Shown here: positions 47,612-60,041 of the stretch, in pieces
Position numbering within the stretch: the stretch's first letter is position 1
Layout: every line of letters starts with the position of its first letter
NCBI GenBank assembly: GCA_905183005.1
Contig: CAJJDO010000122.1
Location: forward strand, 161,454-225,453
Reading direction: 5' to 3'
DNA: 64,000 nucleotides
Source of the DNA: Paramecium pentaurelia
Lineage: Eukaryota > Ciliophora > Oligohymenophorea > Peniculida > Parameciidae
The notes under the pieces: model-generated
What the model was told of the DNA's origin: nothing
What the model saw: only the letters and a program-made list of their open reading frames with translations
The model's database searches: none
Made by a program: the position numbers and the translations under genes

Positions 47612-47646
47612 TATATATATGCATTCAAATAATATAAATTACATTC

Positions 47647-48552
47647 TCAAAATGTTTTCAAATTCAATAGATTTGAAACTCCATTTCCAGTTGGTATCCA
47701 TGAAATATTTGGACTCTTAGCTAATGTCTCAGCTATATGTTTGGCAGTCTCTAATTTCTTGATTTCAATCTAGGCTATGAAATTAAATTAAATATTAATA
47801 CCTGTTCCATATGATTTAACAGCTTCATTAATCAATCTTGCAGCCTCTGATTCTCCTTCAGATAAAATAATTTTTGCATTCTTCTCTTCTTCATCTCTTA
47901 ACACTATGAATTTTTATCTTTCAGCCAATTATTAAGCAACCTATTTAGCTTCAATAGCTTAAGCATATTCTTTCATGAATCCCAAATGTGTAATTGATAC
48001 ATCTTCCAATACAATTTTGAATTCCTTTGCTCTTTCAATTAAACCTTCCTTAATTTCTTAGGATATCTTTTCTCTCATTTTGATCAATTGATCTGCATCA
48101 TATTAAGCAACAACTGCCTTCAAGACTTCATTGGCAATAGATGGAAGAATCTTTTCTTCATAATTTAAACCAATTGTTCTAAAAAAAATATTATTTGTAA
48201 TTCTACTTATAAATTTCAGGTAAATATTATTCAATTGGTTTGTGAAGCATTCTTATAGCAATATCCACTGTTTACAAATCTTTTGTACCTGTGTGAGAAG
48301 CCACAGTTTTTGGTTAAAGACGCACTTCAGCCACAATTGGTGACTAATTATTATAATGTTATTCATTACTTAAATAACTGGTATGAAAAAGTGCATTCCT
48401 TCTCCATAGACAGATTCTTTCACTCCTTAAAATCGATCAAATATTAATCCTCTTTATCCACCATCTACTGTATAAAAGAAGGACTTTAATAGGACTCCAC
48501 CTCCTACAAGTAGGGATCCTGCTGTTAAGATGAGATTTGCAGCTCTTTCCAT
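47647..48552 (-). CDS. PHB1: Prohibitin (PHB1-like)
   Basis: 274 aa with three introns (26, 28 and 27 nt), all frame-consistent. The hydrophobic start MERAANLILTAGSLLVGGGV anchors it in the inner membrane. The SPFH core reads VDGGQRGLIFDRFQGVKE, GEGMHFFIPVIQSPIVAEVR and GTKDLQTVDIAIRML. The coiled coil with VLEDVSITHLGF and EAKQVAQQLAERQKF, and NISWIPTG near the end, match PHB1 more than PHB2. Prohibitins form ring complexes that chaperone inner-membrane proteins and organise cristae. It is convergent with the aconitase gene. Confidence 0.92.
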
Positions 48553-48742
48553 TTTTAATTATTAATTATGGAGAAAAATTAATTGAAATATTTTAGAAAC
48601 CAATTCATTATTCAATAATGGTTATGATCTTTTAAATCATTTCTAAGCATACATTTTTATTTAATATTAATCCTATTCAATATCAAATTCAAAGGAATAA
48701 CATAAATATTATCATCCAAATCGCATTTTAATAATTTAATAT

Positions 48743-50909
48743 ATGGATTAAACTAAAGTAAAAAAATCTGGAGGATTTGAATCTATGGGATTAATCCCAG
48801 AACTTTATAGAGCTATCAAGAATCAAGGATTTAATGTTCCTACTCCAATTTAAAGAAAAGTATTATACTCATTTATCTAATTAAGGCAATACCATAAATT
48901 TTGGCAGGACGTGACATTGTAGCTTGTTCAAAAACTGGGTCTGGTAAAACAGCTGCCTTTTTAATTCCTCTAATAAATAAATTGCAGAATCATAGTACAG
49001 TTGTAGGTATAAGAGGATTAATACTTCTTCCAACAAGAGAATTAGCATTACAAATTGCATCAGTGTTAAAATTCTTATGTAAATTTACAGATCTCTAATA
49101 CTCAATTATGGTTGGAGGTCATGGTTTTGAAGGTTAATTTGAGAGTTTAGCCTCAAATCCTGATATTTTGATTTGTACACCTGGTAGAGTGTTACAACAT
49201 CTATTAGAAGATAGATTAAAATTATCAAGAGTCTAAATGGTAATTTATGATGAGGCAGATTATTTATTTGAAATGGGTTTAGCAGATCAACTAAAATAAA
49301 TATTAATCCATCTTCCTTCTTAAAAATAATCATTAATGTTTTCTGCCACTATTCCAGAATAACTTAGTATGTTTGCATCTGTTGGTTTAAAGGATTACAT
49401 ATTTTGCAAATTAGATAAAGAATTTCAATTACCAGATACAATGTAATTGCATTTTTTACTAGCAGCAAATGATAATAAATTAAGTGCTTTGATATATTTA
49501 ATAAGATAACTAGAAGATACTTGTTTAGTATTTGCATCAACTCGTTTTTTAGTTGATATGCTTTCTTATGCCTTAAATAAATTTCATATATCATCTGTTC
49601 ATGTTTATGGTAAAATGGATTAGTTGGACAGAAAAGAATAATTAGATAATTTTAAAAGGAATCAAGCTAAAGTGTTAATTGTAACTGATTTAGCAAGTAG
49701 AGGTATAGATTTACCTTTTGTGGCCAATGTTATACATTATGATTATCCTTCAAATCCTAAAATATTTATACATAGATCTGGTCGTACAGCAAGAGCAGGT
49801 AAAGCAGGTTATGTTTATGCTTTAATATCATCAGATGAGATTCTTTATATTAAAGAAACTATGATTTATGTTGGTAGAAAATTAGTAAATGAAGGTGATA
49901 TTAATGATCCTTCTTTGGCATTTTATGGTAGTTTACCTATTGAATTATTAATGTAAAATCAAGAGAAATTGAATGATTTGAATGATGATATTGAGTTCTA
50001 GAATTATAAAGATATAGCAACAAGAGCTAATGAAAAGTTTCGTAAGACAAGAGGATCTGCTAAAAAAGTTAAAACTAATATAGATACTAGTTTAGTGCAT
50101 CCTTTATTTAAAGATAAGATTTAAGTTGAAGAGGATACAAAAGATATGTTAAATTAGATAAAAAACTTTAAATCTAGTTAAAGTGTTATAGAAATAAAGA
50201 AATTTGAATAAAATTCAAAATCAGATCCTTTTATGAAAGCAGTGTCTCATTTAAAGGATGTTTAAAAACGTAAGCCAATTCCAAAGATAGAATTAAAAGA
50301 ATAACCAAAATCATTAAATATAGAAAATTTTATGGATCAAAAATTCTTTATTCCAACTTAAAGGGATCCAACAAAAAAGTCAGAATTTGAAGATTTACAT
50401 AAGATTACAGTTGAAGATATAAATCCATTTGTAATTTCTGATGAGACTGATGCATTACGTAAGAAAAAATAGATGGTTTGGGATAAGGAAAAAAAGAAGT
50501 ATGTAAATCCAAAGGCAACTTAATAATAAGATAAAGAGGATCGTGGAATGAAGGTTGAAAAAGGTAAACAAAACTTTAAGAAATGGTAAAAATAAACAAG
50601 CATTTAATTGTAGAATGTTGGAGAGGAAGAAGTAAAGATATTTTATAAATTTAGGATTAATAAATGGTTTCTAGAGCTAAAGAGCTATTTAAGAGGAGAT
50701 AAATGAGAAGCAAAGGTTATTACTTTAATTAAGAGGAGGGACAATAAAGAGGAGGGAAATAAGAGATAAAGAGACCAGAATAACTGTTGAAAGTAATGTA
50801 TAATTAATATTTTTAGTCTAAAAAAATAAAGAAGAACTTGAAATTGAAGAATATGGAAAAGGGTAAGCGTAGATAGATCGAAAAGAAACATAGAAAGAAT
50901 AAATTGTGA
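48743..50909 (+). CDS. DBP10: DEAD-box RNA helicase, DDX54/DBP10-like
   Basis: 705 aa with two introns (26 and 23 nt). Q-motif start GGFESMGLIPELYRAIKNQG with PTPIQRKAIP, then CSKTGSGKTAAF (Walker A), PTRELALQ, CTPGRVLQHL, IYDEADYLFEMG (DEAD), MFSATIP (SAT), VLIVTDLASRGIDLP and HRSGRTARAGK. The long Lys-rich C-terminus (KKFEQNSKSDPFMKA, KGKRRQIEKKHRKNKL) with the DBP10CT-like block is typical of Dbp10/DDX54, which acts in the nucleolus in 60S ribosomal subunit assembly. The response-regulator gene starts 24 bp after its stop. Confidence 0.9.
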
Positions 50910-50933
50910 TTAATAAATATATATTTTATTATT

Positions 50934-51355
50934 ATGGACGGAAAGAAGGTTTTGGTGGCAGATGACGAGCCCTTCGCTCAAAATCTATTAAAAATGCTTT
51001 ATGGAGCTCTTAAAGTAGAATGTGTAGTAGTATCTAATGGAAAGGAAGCATTGGAAGCTTATTAAAAATCACCTAATTTCGCTCATGTTTTAATGGATAT
51101 TCATATGCCAGTTATGGATGGATATGATGTAAGGGAGTGAACATTTTATTAGTCGACCAAACAAATAAGAGCTCATGAGAAAGCAAAAGGGTTGCCTAAA
51201 TGTAAGATCTTAGGATTAAGTGGGGGTAATAATAGATATTGATTAATTATATATCAGATGGAGATCCAAAGACAAAGGCAGCATGTTTAAATGCAGGAAT
51301 GGATGACCTTTTGGTAAAGCCAATAAAGAAGGAATAATTGTCATAGTATTTGTGA
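50934..51355 (+). CDS. Stand-alone response-regulator receiver domain (CheY-like)
   Basis: 121 aa with two introns (24 and 32 nt). Starts MDGKKVLVADDEPFAQNLLK (acidic DD pair), phosphoacceptor Asp in AHVLMDIHMPVMDGYD, the T/S-loop at KILGLSGDGDP and the conserved Lys in DDLLVKPIKKEQ. The whole protein is one receiver domain without an output domain. It would take phosphate from a hybrid histidine kinase or Hpt protein. Ciliates have such phosphorelays, but single receivers are a small class. The partner is not visible in this window. Confidence 0.9.
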
Positions 51356-51476
51356 TTTACACAACTTATATTTTATTGATTTCTGCAACATTTAATATTT
51401 AAATTGAATTTATTTCAATAAAATTGAAAATAAAAACAATATTATAATTATTAATATTAGAATGGATTATTATAAA

Positions 51477-54400
51477 TCACCAAAATGGACACCATCCCAA
51501 GTAAGCTTATGCAATATTTTCATGATTAGTTGCTTAAAGTATAAGTTAATTAACTTGACTTTCAGTTGATAATACTTCATGTTCTTTGAAATCTCTTCCT
51601 TACAATTTTTTCTTGATTCTCTCAATAACTTCTAATCCTTTCTAATTTTATAAATCATCTGGTATTTCTCTCTCTTCATCAGCAAATTCAAAATAGATTT
51701 CCTTTTCTCTTCCACTTTCTTTCCTCTTCAAAGTTTATTACTACTTTCCATCATCAATAATGCTTCCTCTTCTTTTTGCTTCAGGAATCACTTAAATCAA
51801 ACTCTTTCCTTAATTAATTTCTTTATCATTAAGTTAATTGATCATTTATTATGGAATTTATTTGTGTAAATCTACATTCCTAGCTTCTTTCTTAGGTTTA
51901 TGATCTTATGCATTCAAAAGTCTCCAAGTAAGTAAAGGATCATATACAAATGAATCCAAAACAGCTAATAGAGATCTAAATTATATAATTTATAATACTC
52001 TTTATTTTCTCTTAATACTCTCATAACAACATTACAAGTATGTCTATAAACTCCTTCTATTCCACAAGCTTCCATAGCTTTAACCAACATTCTTGTAAGT
52101 CTAAATGGAACTCTCTCTGGATATTTCTCTCTTTTCATTGCCACTTCTATTAATATACAATTATGAATAATTACCAAAACAATCTCCAAAATCAATATGT
52201 ACAATTTTACCAGTAAGTCTTTACAACATAAAATTAGATGGATGTCTATCACCTAATCCTAATATATATCCAACCATTGACATTGTAGCCAAAGATCTTG
52301 TATAATTTATTCTTCTTTCAAGCCAAACTTCAGAATTTGGTGATTTTATCCATAAAACTTTTTATAAATCCTCTCCTCTTGTATTTTCTAAAATGTGTCT
52401 ATAAATCTCTACTTTGTTAGGTAAGGGTAGATTTTGATACTGAGAACAAAATTATTCCATTAAAGTACTCTCAGCATTAGGTCTTATAGCATATTTATCT
52501 CTATACTCTCTTACTAATTATTACAAAGTATCACAATTCTATACCCACCCTAATAATCCAGTATTATGAGATAAAGGTATAACTGAATATCTTGTAATAG
52601 TAAGATCTTTTCTTTCTGTTTCAGTATCATTTGTAAGTAAACGATTTACTAATGAAAATAATTGCATCACTCTTTCATCTTACCTTAAATCTTCATGTCC
52701 TTTTAATAAGAATTGATACTCTTTTGAATCATTTCCAAACATCTTAACTTATCTTGGATGTTATTTACTTGATAAAACATCTAATCTAGGAGCAAAACCA
52801 TTAATTGTAATTAATTATTTATTTGGTTTATATAATCCAGGAATGCTAATTTCACAATTTTAAGTAGCTAATAATTTTGGAGAAACATTTTCAAGATGAA
52901 CCTTCTTCATTTTTTCTAAACTCTTTTAAACTTTATGATATATTCTAGTATATATATCAAAAGCAACACATAAACAAACCTAATCTTCAGTTCTTAAATA
53001 TCTTTATAACCATGCTTCAGCCTCAAATATTTCTTATCCATATGTTTAATGAAATGAGATTTCACTTAAACTCTCAAGTTTTACTCTCATATTATCATGT
53101 AAACCTCTTAGAATTCTTTCAACATGTGTTTTATTCTTATCTTATGAGAAAGATGTCCATGCTTCTTGAATACCTTCTCTCCATGCTTCTTTCAATAATA
53201 TAGCTGTACGATTCAGTTCTTCACTAATTATTAAAGCTTCATTAACAAGAATTGGAGAATGTTTTTTCATATCATCTAATATTTTAAGTACTTATAGTCT
53301 TTTAATTTAATTTTTAGATTTACAAGCAACAGTCAATGGATAAATAAGTGCTTATGGATGAATACGACTAATGTGTATTAATAAATCTTGTAATAATTAT
53401 TGAATTATTGGATTTTGAATTTAGATTCTAGCTAGAATTTATGGAATAACATCAATCCAAGCAATAACATCTATTTATTTATAGTTCTATCTAAATTCAT
53501 CAGAAATAGCAGTTTCCATTCCATATTTAAATATCAAAGATAACAAACGTAAAGTATCTTATAAAATGTATCTACCTTTCTTAATATCTCTACTACCTAA
53601 AGATATTGATTTCAAGAATCCTTTAACTGCTGCAAATACATGTGCATTCATAGATTATCTATTTTCTTATTATTCAATAACTTCAAAATTACATAATCCA
53701 TAATAATGCCATGCTTTAGCATAAGTAGAATTATATTATAAAGATTCATCAAATTATTTAGTAATCTATTCTAAATCACTTGTAGATTCTGCTCTTTCAT
53801 AAGCCCATTTTCCTAGAGTAAAAAATGTTTTGGCTTTTAATTTAGAATCAATAGAACTTATTTATTCTTAATTAGTGAAATATTCTCTAACCTAATCTAA
53901 AATTTAGATTTCATGTTTAGCATGTACATATTCAAATTACATATTGAAAATGTGAAGAGTGACAGGTAATGGAGCCTAACCTTAATTTTAAAATTATTCT
54001 TTTAGTATTTCAATGGTTGATTTACAAAGAACCATTTTTTATCTTTTTAAACATAATTTAGCAAATTTAATCCAGATATCAAGATCATGTACTTTAGGTA
54101 AATATAATTATCTTGTTGAAAGCAAACGATACCAGACATCAATATCTTTAGGTGCCCCACTTAATCTATCATGCCATATATCTTTTAATTTCTTCTTACG
54201 TATTTCTAATTCATCCAATAATTTAATATAAGAATATTCACCAACATTTTCTTATGCTGCTTTCTATACTTTATTTTCAAATTATTTGATTTCTATAATT
54301 TCTTCCATTTCAACTAACTATTATAATTTTAATACTCCATCCTAAGCTCTATCATATGATTCTTATAATAATCCAGTTACTAAACCATCCAATCTCTCTC

Positions 54401-57400
54401 TACTCTTTCTAACTTATATTTTTGCTTCATCCAATTATCCTTTAGATATGCATACAGCAGCTTTCCAAAATGGTTTATCTAATTCTTCAGCATTCACTTA
54501 TTCATTATAAGTAGCCAATTTATCCCATTATCCTAAATGCATAGCAGCATTTGCAGCTAAATGAGCAATTTCTTTTTATTTTGCATCTTCATTACTTCTA
54601 AATATCTCTTCAGCTTGACTAATGAGAGTTTACCATTACATCAAGGCATTCAAACATCTCATCTTAGGAACAACTAATTTAATAGCTAAGTCCATTCTTT
54701 AATCATTTTCAAATTTCAATTATTATTGTCTATATTCTTATAAGGCTTCATCCCATTTTTTTAATCGCTCATAATCTGTATTTTACACTTATATTTTAAG
54801 GGATTATTTAGCATAAGTTAATAAACCATTGGCAGATTCTTACAATCCTAAATTTGTATAAAGAGATATTAAAGATTATATGGCTTTTGAATTTGCAGTT
54901 TCAAATTCATGTTCTCTATAATAAAGAGCTTTAGCATAAGCCATACATTTTTCAGCTAATTCTCCTAAAGAACTAATATCAATTTACAATCCTTCCTTAT
55001 CATGTTGCATAAATTCTGCTAAATTTAATATAGTTTATGAGATTTAGAGAGGTATGTTATCTGCCTTAATAACCCTAACTAAATGTTAAACCATTAATTC
55101 TTTATGTTTATCATTTAGAAAATACCAAGCTGAATCAAATGCAATATTAAATAATTCATATGCCAATGTTTAATACATCTCAGCTATTGATGAACATGGA
55201 CTCAATACTAGAAATGGAGATAATTTCAATAATTCTACACTTGTATTACGCATCCATTCTTACCATTCTTCCTTTAATTTTCTTTATTCTGTATCAAATT
55301 TAGCCACTAATTATTCAGGTTCTATTTTCTTATACATAGGTGCATTAGGTTCAATTGTATAATATTAAGTAATCTAAGATGGAAACAATTGTTCAATAGC
55401 TTTGCAATCTTCATCTAAAAGATTGTTCAAATCTTCTAAATTACCATACATTAAAAAGATTTCAACTAATTTTTAATATTATTAATGATGTATTTTATAT
55501 TTCTGTACTTGTAAATGAATCATAGGTAAATAGACAAGCATAAGATTCTTATGTTATAATATTAAATTGACAATACAATTTAATACTGACTAATGCATTT
55601 CTAATTGCTATTATGTTTTTGCACTTAATTCCACTAGATTTAATAATGAATTAACAATCAATGATAAATATTAAACTGTAGTTGGACATTTTCTAGACAA
55701 AGATACAAATAAATTTATTATATCCTTTCTAACTTCCAATAAAACACTTGAAACTTCTTTACTCAATAACTTACACATAAATGGAATAAACATATGCAAT
55801 TAAGAATCAAGTAAATTCTCTAATAATATATAAATCTTTATTCCTTTACGAACTAATTCTTTCTCTTCCTCAAATTAACTTATTTCTTAATTTATTAATC
55901 TAACTAATGGTTCAACTTTATGTCTTAAATGTTATTTACTACTTTTAATCAATGTTTCCATGATTTCTAAACCTATCAAAACTAATTTTGATGACTCTTA
56001 TCCTTAACAAAATAACATAACACAAGCAATAACTTAATCAATATATTAAGGATTAAATTATATTCCACATAAATGGATTACTTTTTACAAAGATGTCAAT
56101 ACTTTTTCTCTCATTTCTTCATTCCTTTATAATAAACGAGCAAAAACAGGTATTAGATAATTTAAATAACTTGCTGTTTTTGCTTTTAGTGTACCTATTA
56201 TCCACATAATGGTTTCAAGTGCTAATTCATGATTATTTGATAAAGATGGATCCAATAAAATTTACAATAGAGTCTTTAGTGTTACTTTTGAATAATAATC
56301 TATATCATTAAGTTATATAACAGGAACTTATTAGAATAATTCTTCAATATCTTAAGAATTTATAGCTTAATGATAATGAGATTAGGCATCCAATGTTATT
56401 TATTTAGTTATTAATGCACCACTATTTTAATATAATAATGTATCTTAATCAGTTTACATTTTTAATTTTCCTAAATGCAAAAACATTGTTGTACTGAAAT
56501 TACCTATTAGTATCAAATCTTCACTATATCCTCTTACTTCATTCATTAATTCACTTGATGAAACAGAATTAAGAGCATTTTAATAATTTTTTAGAAACTT
56601 GAATTTTTATTTTGTTGGTACTCCCTAAACACTTTTGTATATAAATGAATCTACAGCTCCTAAATTACCTAATAATTTCAAACATTCTTATCTCATTTCT
56701 GGAATAGTTTCAGTTCTAATTAATTAGAAAATAACATCCATTAAATTAGGAAAACGATAATAAGGAAGTACAACAAATCCTGTATTTTTAATAATTAAAT
56801 TTAGAGATTTAACAGCAGCTTCTCTTTTAAGAGTTGAACTCTTATCTTACATTGCTGTTATAATGATATCAAAAACTTCTTTTAAATTAACTAGTATTTC
56901 TTAATTTGCAGTTTCTGTTAATTAAGCAAATGCCTATAATAAATATGATGTAACAATAGCACTAGTATTGGGATTCTTTAGATGTTATTAAATTACCTTA
57001 GCTATATTACTTGTATATGGTTGAACAATTGTTCGGCCATGTTTTATTAATGATGTTAATAAATATAATTTATTAATGGTCTACTTTTCAGGTTGATTAC
57101 TATCAAATGTCAGAGTTTAAAGATATTCAAATAGAGTTTTCTTGAGAAATGGTGTAATTTCTGAAGGATTTAAAATGGATAAACGACAAAGAATTGTTAA
57201 AGCAATTTCTTACACTTCTGGAATTGGATCATTCATGCATAAAAATAATTTTCTCAAATTATTAGGAGAATTTAAATATGGATCAAAATTTTCATTTAGA
57301 GATGCAAGCATTGTTTACCTTATATCTTATTCAGTATCTGAAATAGCAACATTCATAAACTTATCTAATATTTCATACATAACATTCTTAGATATCATCT

Positions 57401-59095
57401 ACTATCCTGTCGATCTTCCTTTCTTTATATATAATAGACATCCTGCTTTTGCAGTAGCCTTTCTTATGATTGGATTTGAATTAGCAAGATTTGGTAAAAC
57501 AGCATCTTTCACAAAAATTGCAAGACTATCTTATAAATCAAATGAAAAAGTGCTAAGTGTTTGAATTGCATTAGCAATAGCTTCAGGAGATCTGAATTCT
57601 GTTGTAGTAATAGCTTTTTATAAATATCCTTAAAAATCATTCAAGATACTGCTATCAAAGTTCTGTTACTTAGGATTTACAAAATTAATTATTTTTCTAA
57701 GTAGAATTGCTGCAATAGTTTATAAGAGTTTTTATTAAATGTAATCAGATTATCTTGGTTATGATCTGCATAATTAATTTAGAAACTAGACTGATTGAGG
57801 ATGCAAACCATTTAAGAGTATTTACTTAAATGAATATGAAATATTGATACATCTACAAGTACATCAACCGATGTAAATTCTGCAAATTTTCTTGTATAAT
57901 TCTAAAATATCACTTATAAACAGTGAATCATTTCTACACAAAAGTTCTTCTGTAATAATTCTTATCGAATATGTAAGATAACTTTTTTAATGAGATCTTG
58001 AAGCATATTCTCATTTAAAAATGAGATAAGCATAGCTAAAGTCATATATGGTAGACTTTTGTCTTTTACAGATCTGGCTTACATAGTCTATGATAATAGA
58101 AAAGATATGCTTTATTCCATAAATTCTTAGACTGCATGATGTTTAGCATGTTTAGCCAAGATTGGCAAGGTTTCTATAACAGCTTTATTGATAATAGTTG
58201 ATTTATGATCCTTTTTGGATAGAACATATTCACCTTAATCATAAATTTGAGCTTGTGAAAATACCTATATTCTATATAAATAATAAATTACATCTTATTT
58301 AGCATAAGTTAAAAGTATTTTAATCATCATAATATTACCATGAATGTATTCTTCTTCTCTTGATCTTTTTTTGGATTCTATTTCATCAATATAGATTTTG
58401 ACTAAGTAATCTTGATATGATTCTATAATCTTTTAATAATAATTTAATACATTCTCTTTATGCAATTTATTTTACAATTTCACTAAATAAATCTAGGGCT
58501 GCTTCTCTTAATGATTATTATCTAGATCTAATGGCCCCATGAATGAGTGTAAAGTTACGATCTGTTTGCATAGTTTAAAATAACTTATTAAAAGTGATTG
58601 AAGCTGCTTCATTCAAAATTTCTTTTAAACTTAATACACCAGCTAATTTATATCTTTCACTTCTCAATTATTTTTATGCTTCTACAAAATGTAAATCTAC
58701 TACTTGAGCTATCTTTGTTCCACCTAATCTTAATAATTTTCCAAAGACTTCAGCACTCTTCCTTAAGAATTTTTCATCATTATAAATAAATTAACCTGAT
58801 ACATTGGGAATAAACTTATTTACAAAAGTTAACACTTGAGCCTCTTATACAGTAGTTGTCAATTGATCCAATGCTAAAATACCTCCTATTATTTTTATAA
58901 TTATTCATCATTACCAAATTTTTCATGAATCTCAGAACTATTTATGAGTCTCTGAATCTTACTAAACAATTCATCACTCTATTAAATGTATTTGTAGTAG
59001 ACACTCTATAATTCCATTGCTGCTTTCTCTTTTTATTCATTTGGTACTTTTGCAGCTAGATCTTTAAAAATTCTCTGCAATTCCGGTTTCTGCAT
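51477..59095 (-). CDS. TOR: TOR protein kinase (target of rapamycin)
   Basis: About 2,500 aa, full length. HEAT repeats fill about 55,500-59,095 (start MQKPELQRIFKDLAAKVPNE, with a 29-nt intron before FGGILALDQLTTT). The FAT domain follows, then FRB (about 52,930-53,225: ELNRTAILLKEAWREGIQEA and YGQEIFEAEAWLQRYL). The kinase has [32 protein letters not shown] (catalytic loop), VHIDFGDCFE and EACGIEGVYRHTCNVVMRVL. FATC ends in ENIAQAYLGWCPFW at TGA 51477-51479, matching known TORs. TOR is the central nutrient-responsive growth kinase, in complexes with LST8 and Raptor- or Rictor-like partners. The rapamycin-contact residues of the FRB are altered (see finding). The start at 59095 gives a 71-bp divergent gap to the next gene. 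Confidence 0.96.
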
Positions 59096-59166
59096 ATATA
59101 TAATTATTTTTATTAGATACATATACATACGATGCAAAATTAAGAGTCACAATAGAATTCTTTAGT

Positions 59167-59524
59167 ATGCTTTCCAATATATTCTCAAGGCTGACACTCA
59201 ATAATAAGTTTGCTAAACCTATCAAGCTACCACTGAATTCTTTGATCAACTTCCTAATTGTATTACATGTAATATATATTTTAACAATCAAAAGCTCTCA
59301 AGAAGCAATATCTTTTAGATAAAGCAAGTGTGAATACAAGATTTATTTTGTTGTGTTTGACAACCTTAACCACAGCAGGTTTAACAGCAAGAAGTAATAT
59401 AATTAATTATGCAGTCACTCCATCATTTATCAAAGTAACCAGGAATACCATATTAAGTTATTTAGGTGCAGGTCTCTTCATTGTACCAGAAGTGTTTAAC
59501 CCGTACTTAATATATAGATAATGA
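59167..59524 (+). CDS. Small membrane protein with mitochondrial-type leader
   Basis: 107 aa if a 34-nt intron (GTAATATATA..CTCAAG) is removed. The start MLSNIFSRLTLNNKFAKPIK has the Arg/Lys/Ser pattern of mitochondrial signals without acids. Then come two hydrophobic helices (FILLCLTTLTTAGLTAR and TILSYLGAGLFIVPEVF) and the end NPYLIYRQ. Size and layout recall small subunits of respiratory complexes, but no family is recognised. The intron is at the upper end of the size range here and is the weak point of the model. Confidence 0.55.
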
Positions 59525-60041
59525 TTATTATAGAACATATAATATAAATAATGAATATCCTTCCTCTATATATTATTATATTTCCATTAATCTTTTTATT
59601 TATATTAATTGTGTTTCAAGTATTAAACTAATGATTTGTTAAATTTAATATTTTAATAAAGAATGAATAAATTGATCATAATTTGTTAATCATTAAATAA
59701 TTTTAAGACATTCCTTCAAATCTAAAGACAACTAGAATCTAATCTGAATTCATAATGAAATAAAGATTAATCAAATTAATACATAAAATTAACTATAATC
59801 AATGAAACCCTTAAGATAATTTGGAATACTAAACAAACTATAGAATATCTTCTCCTATTATTATATAATATTTCATATAGTAATTTCTTGTTTAAGAAAA
59901 TTTTGATTTTTATTAGTTGTAATCAAGAATAAATGGAGTGGAAACAAATATTTTATAATTGTTTTTTTTTTGTATAATTTAATGATGTAAATTTGAGTTT
60001 TTGTTACTCAAAATTATGTATAAATAATATTCATAAACTTA
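59525..60041. other. AT-rich spacer, nothing recognised
   Basis: About 520 bp ahead of the Dicer-like gene. It should contain its promoter. No coding or RNA gene signal was seen. Confidence 0.4.

Noticed and set aside
57142..57564. 140-codon plus-strand ORF in the standard code
   Set aside because: It is antisense to the HEAT-repeat part of TOR, which reads continuously on the other strand.
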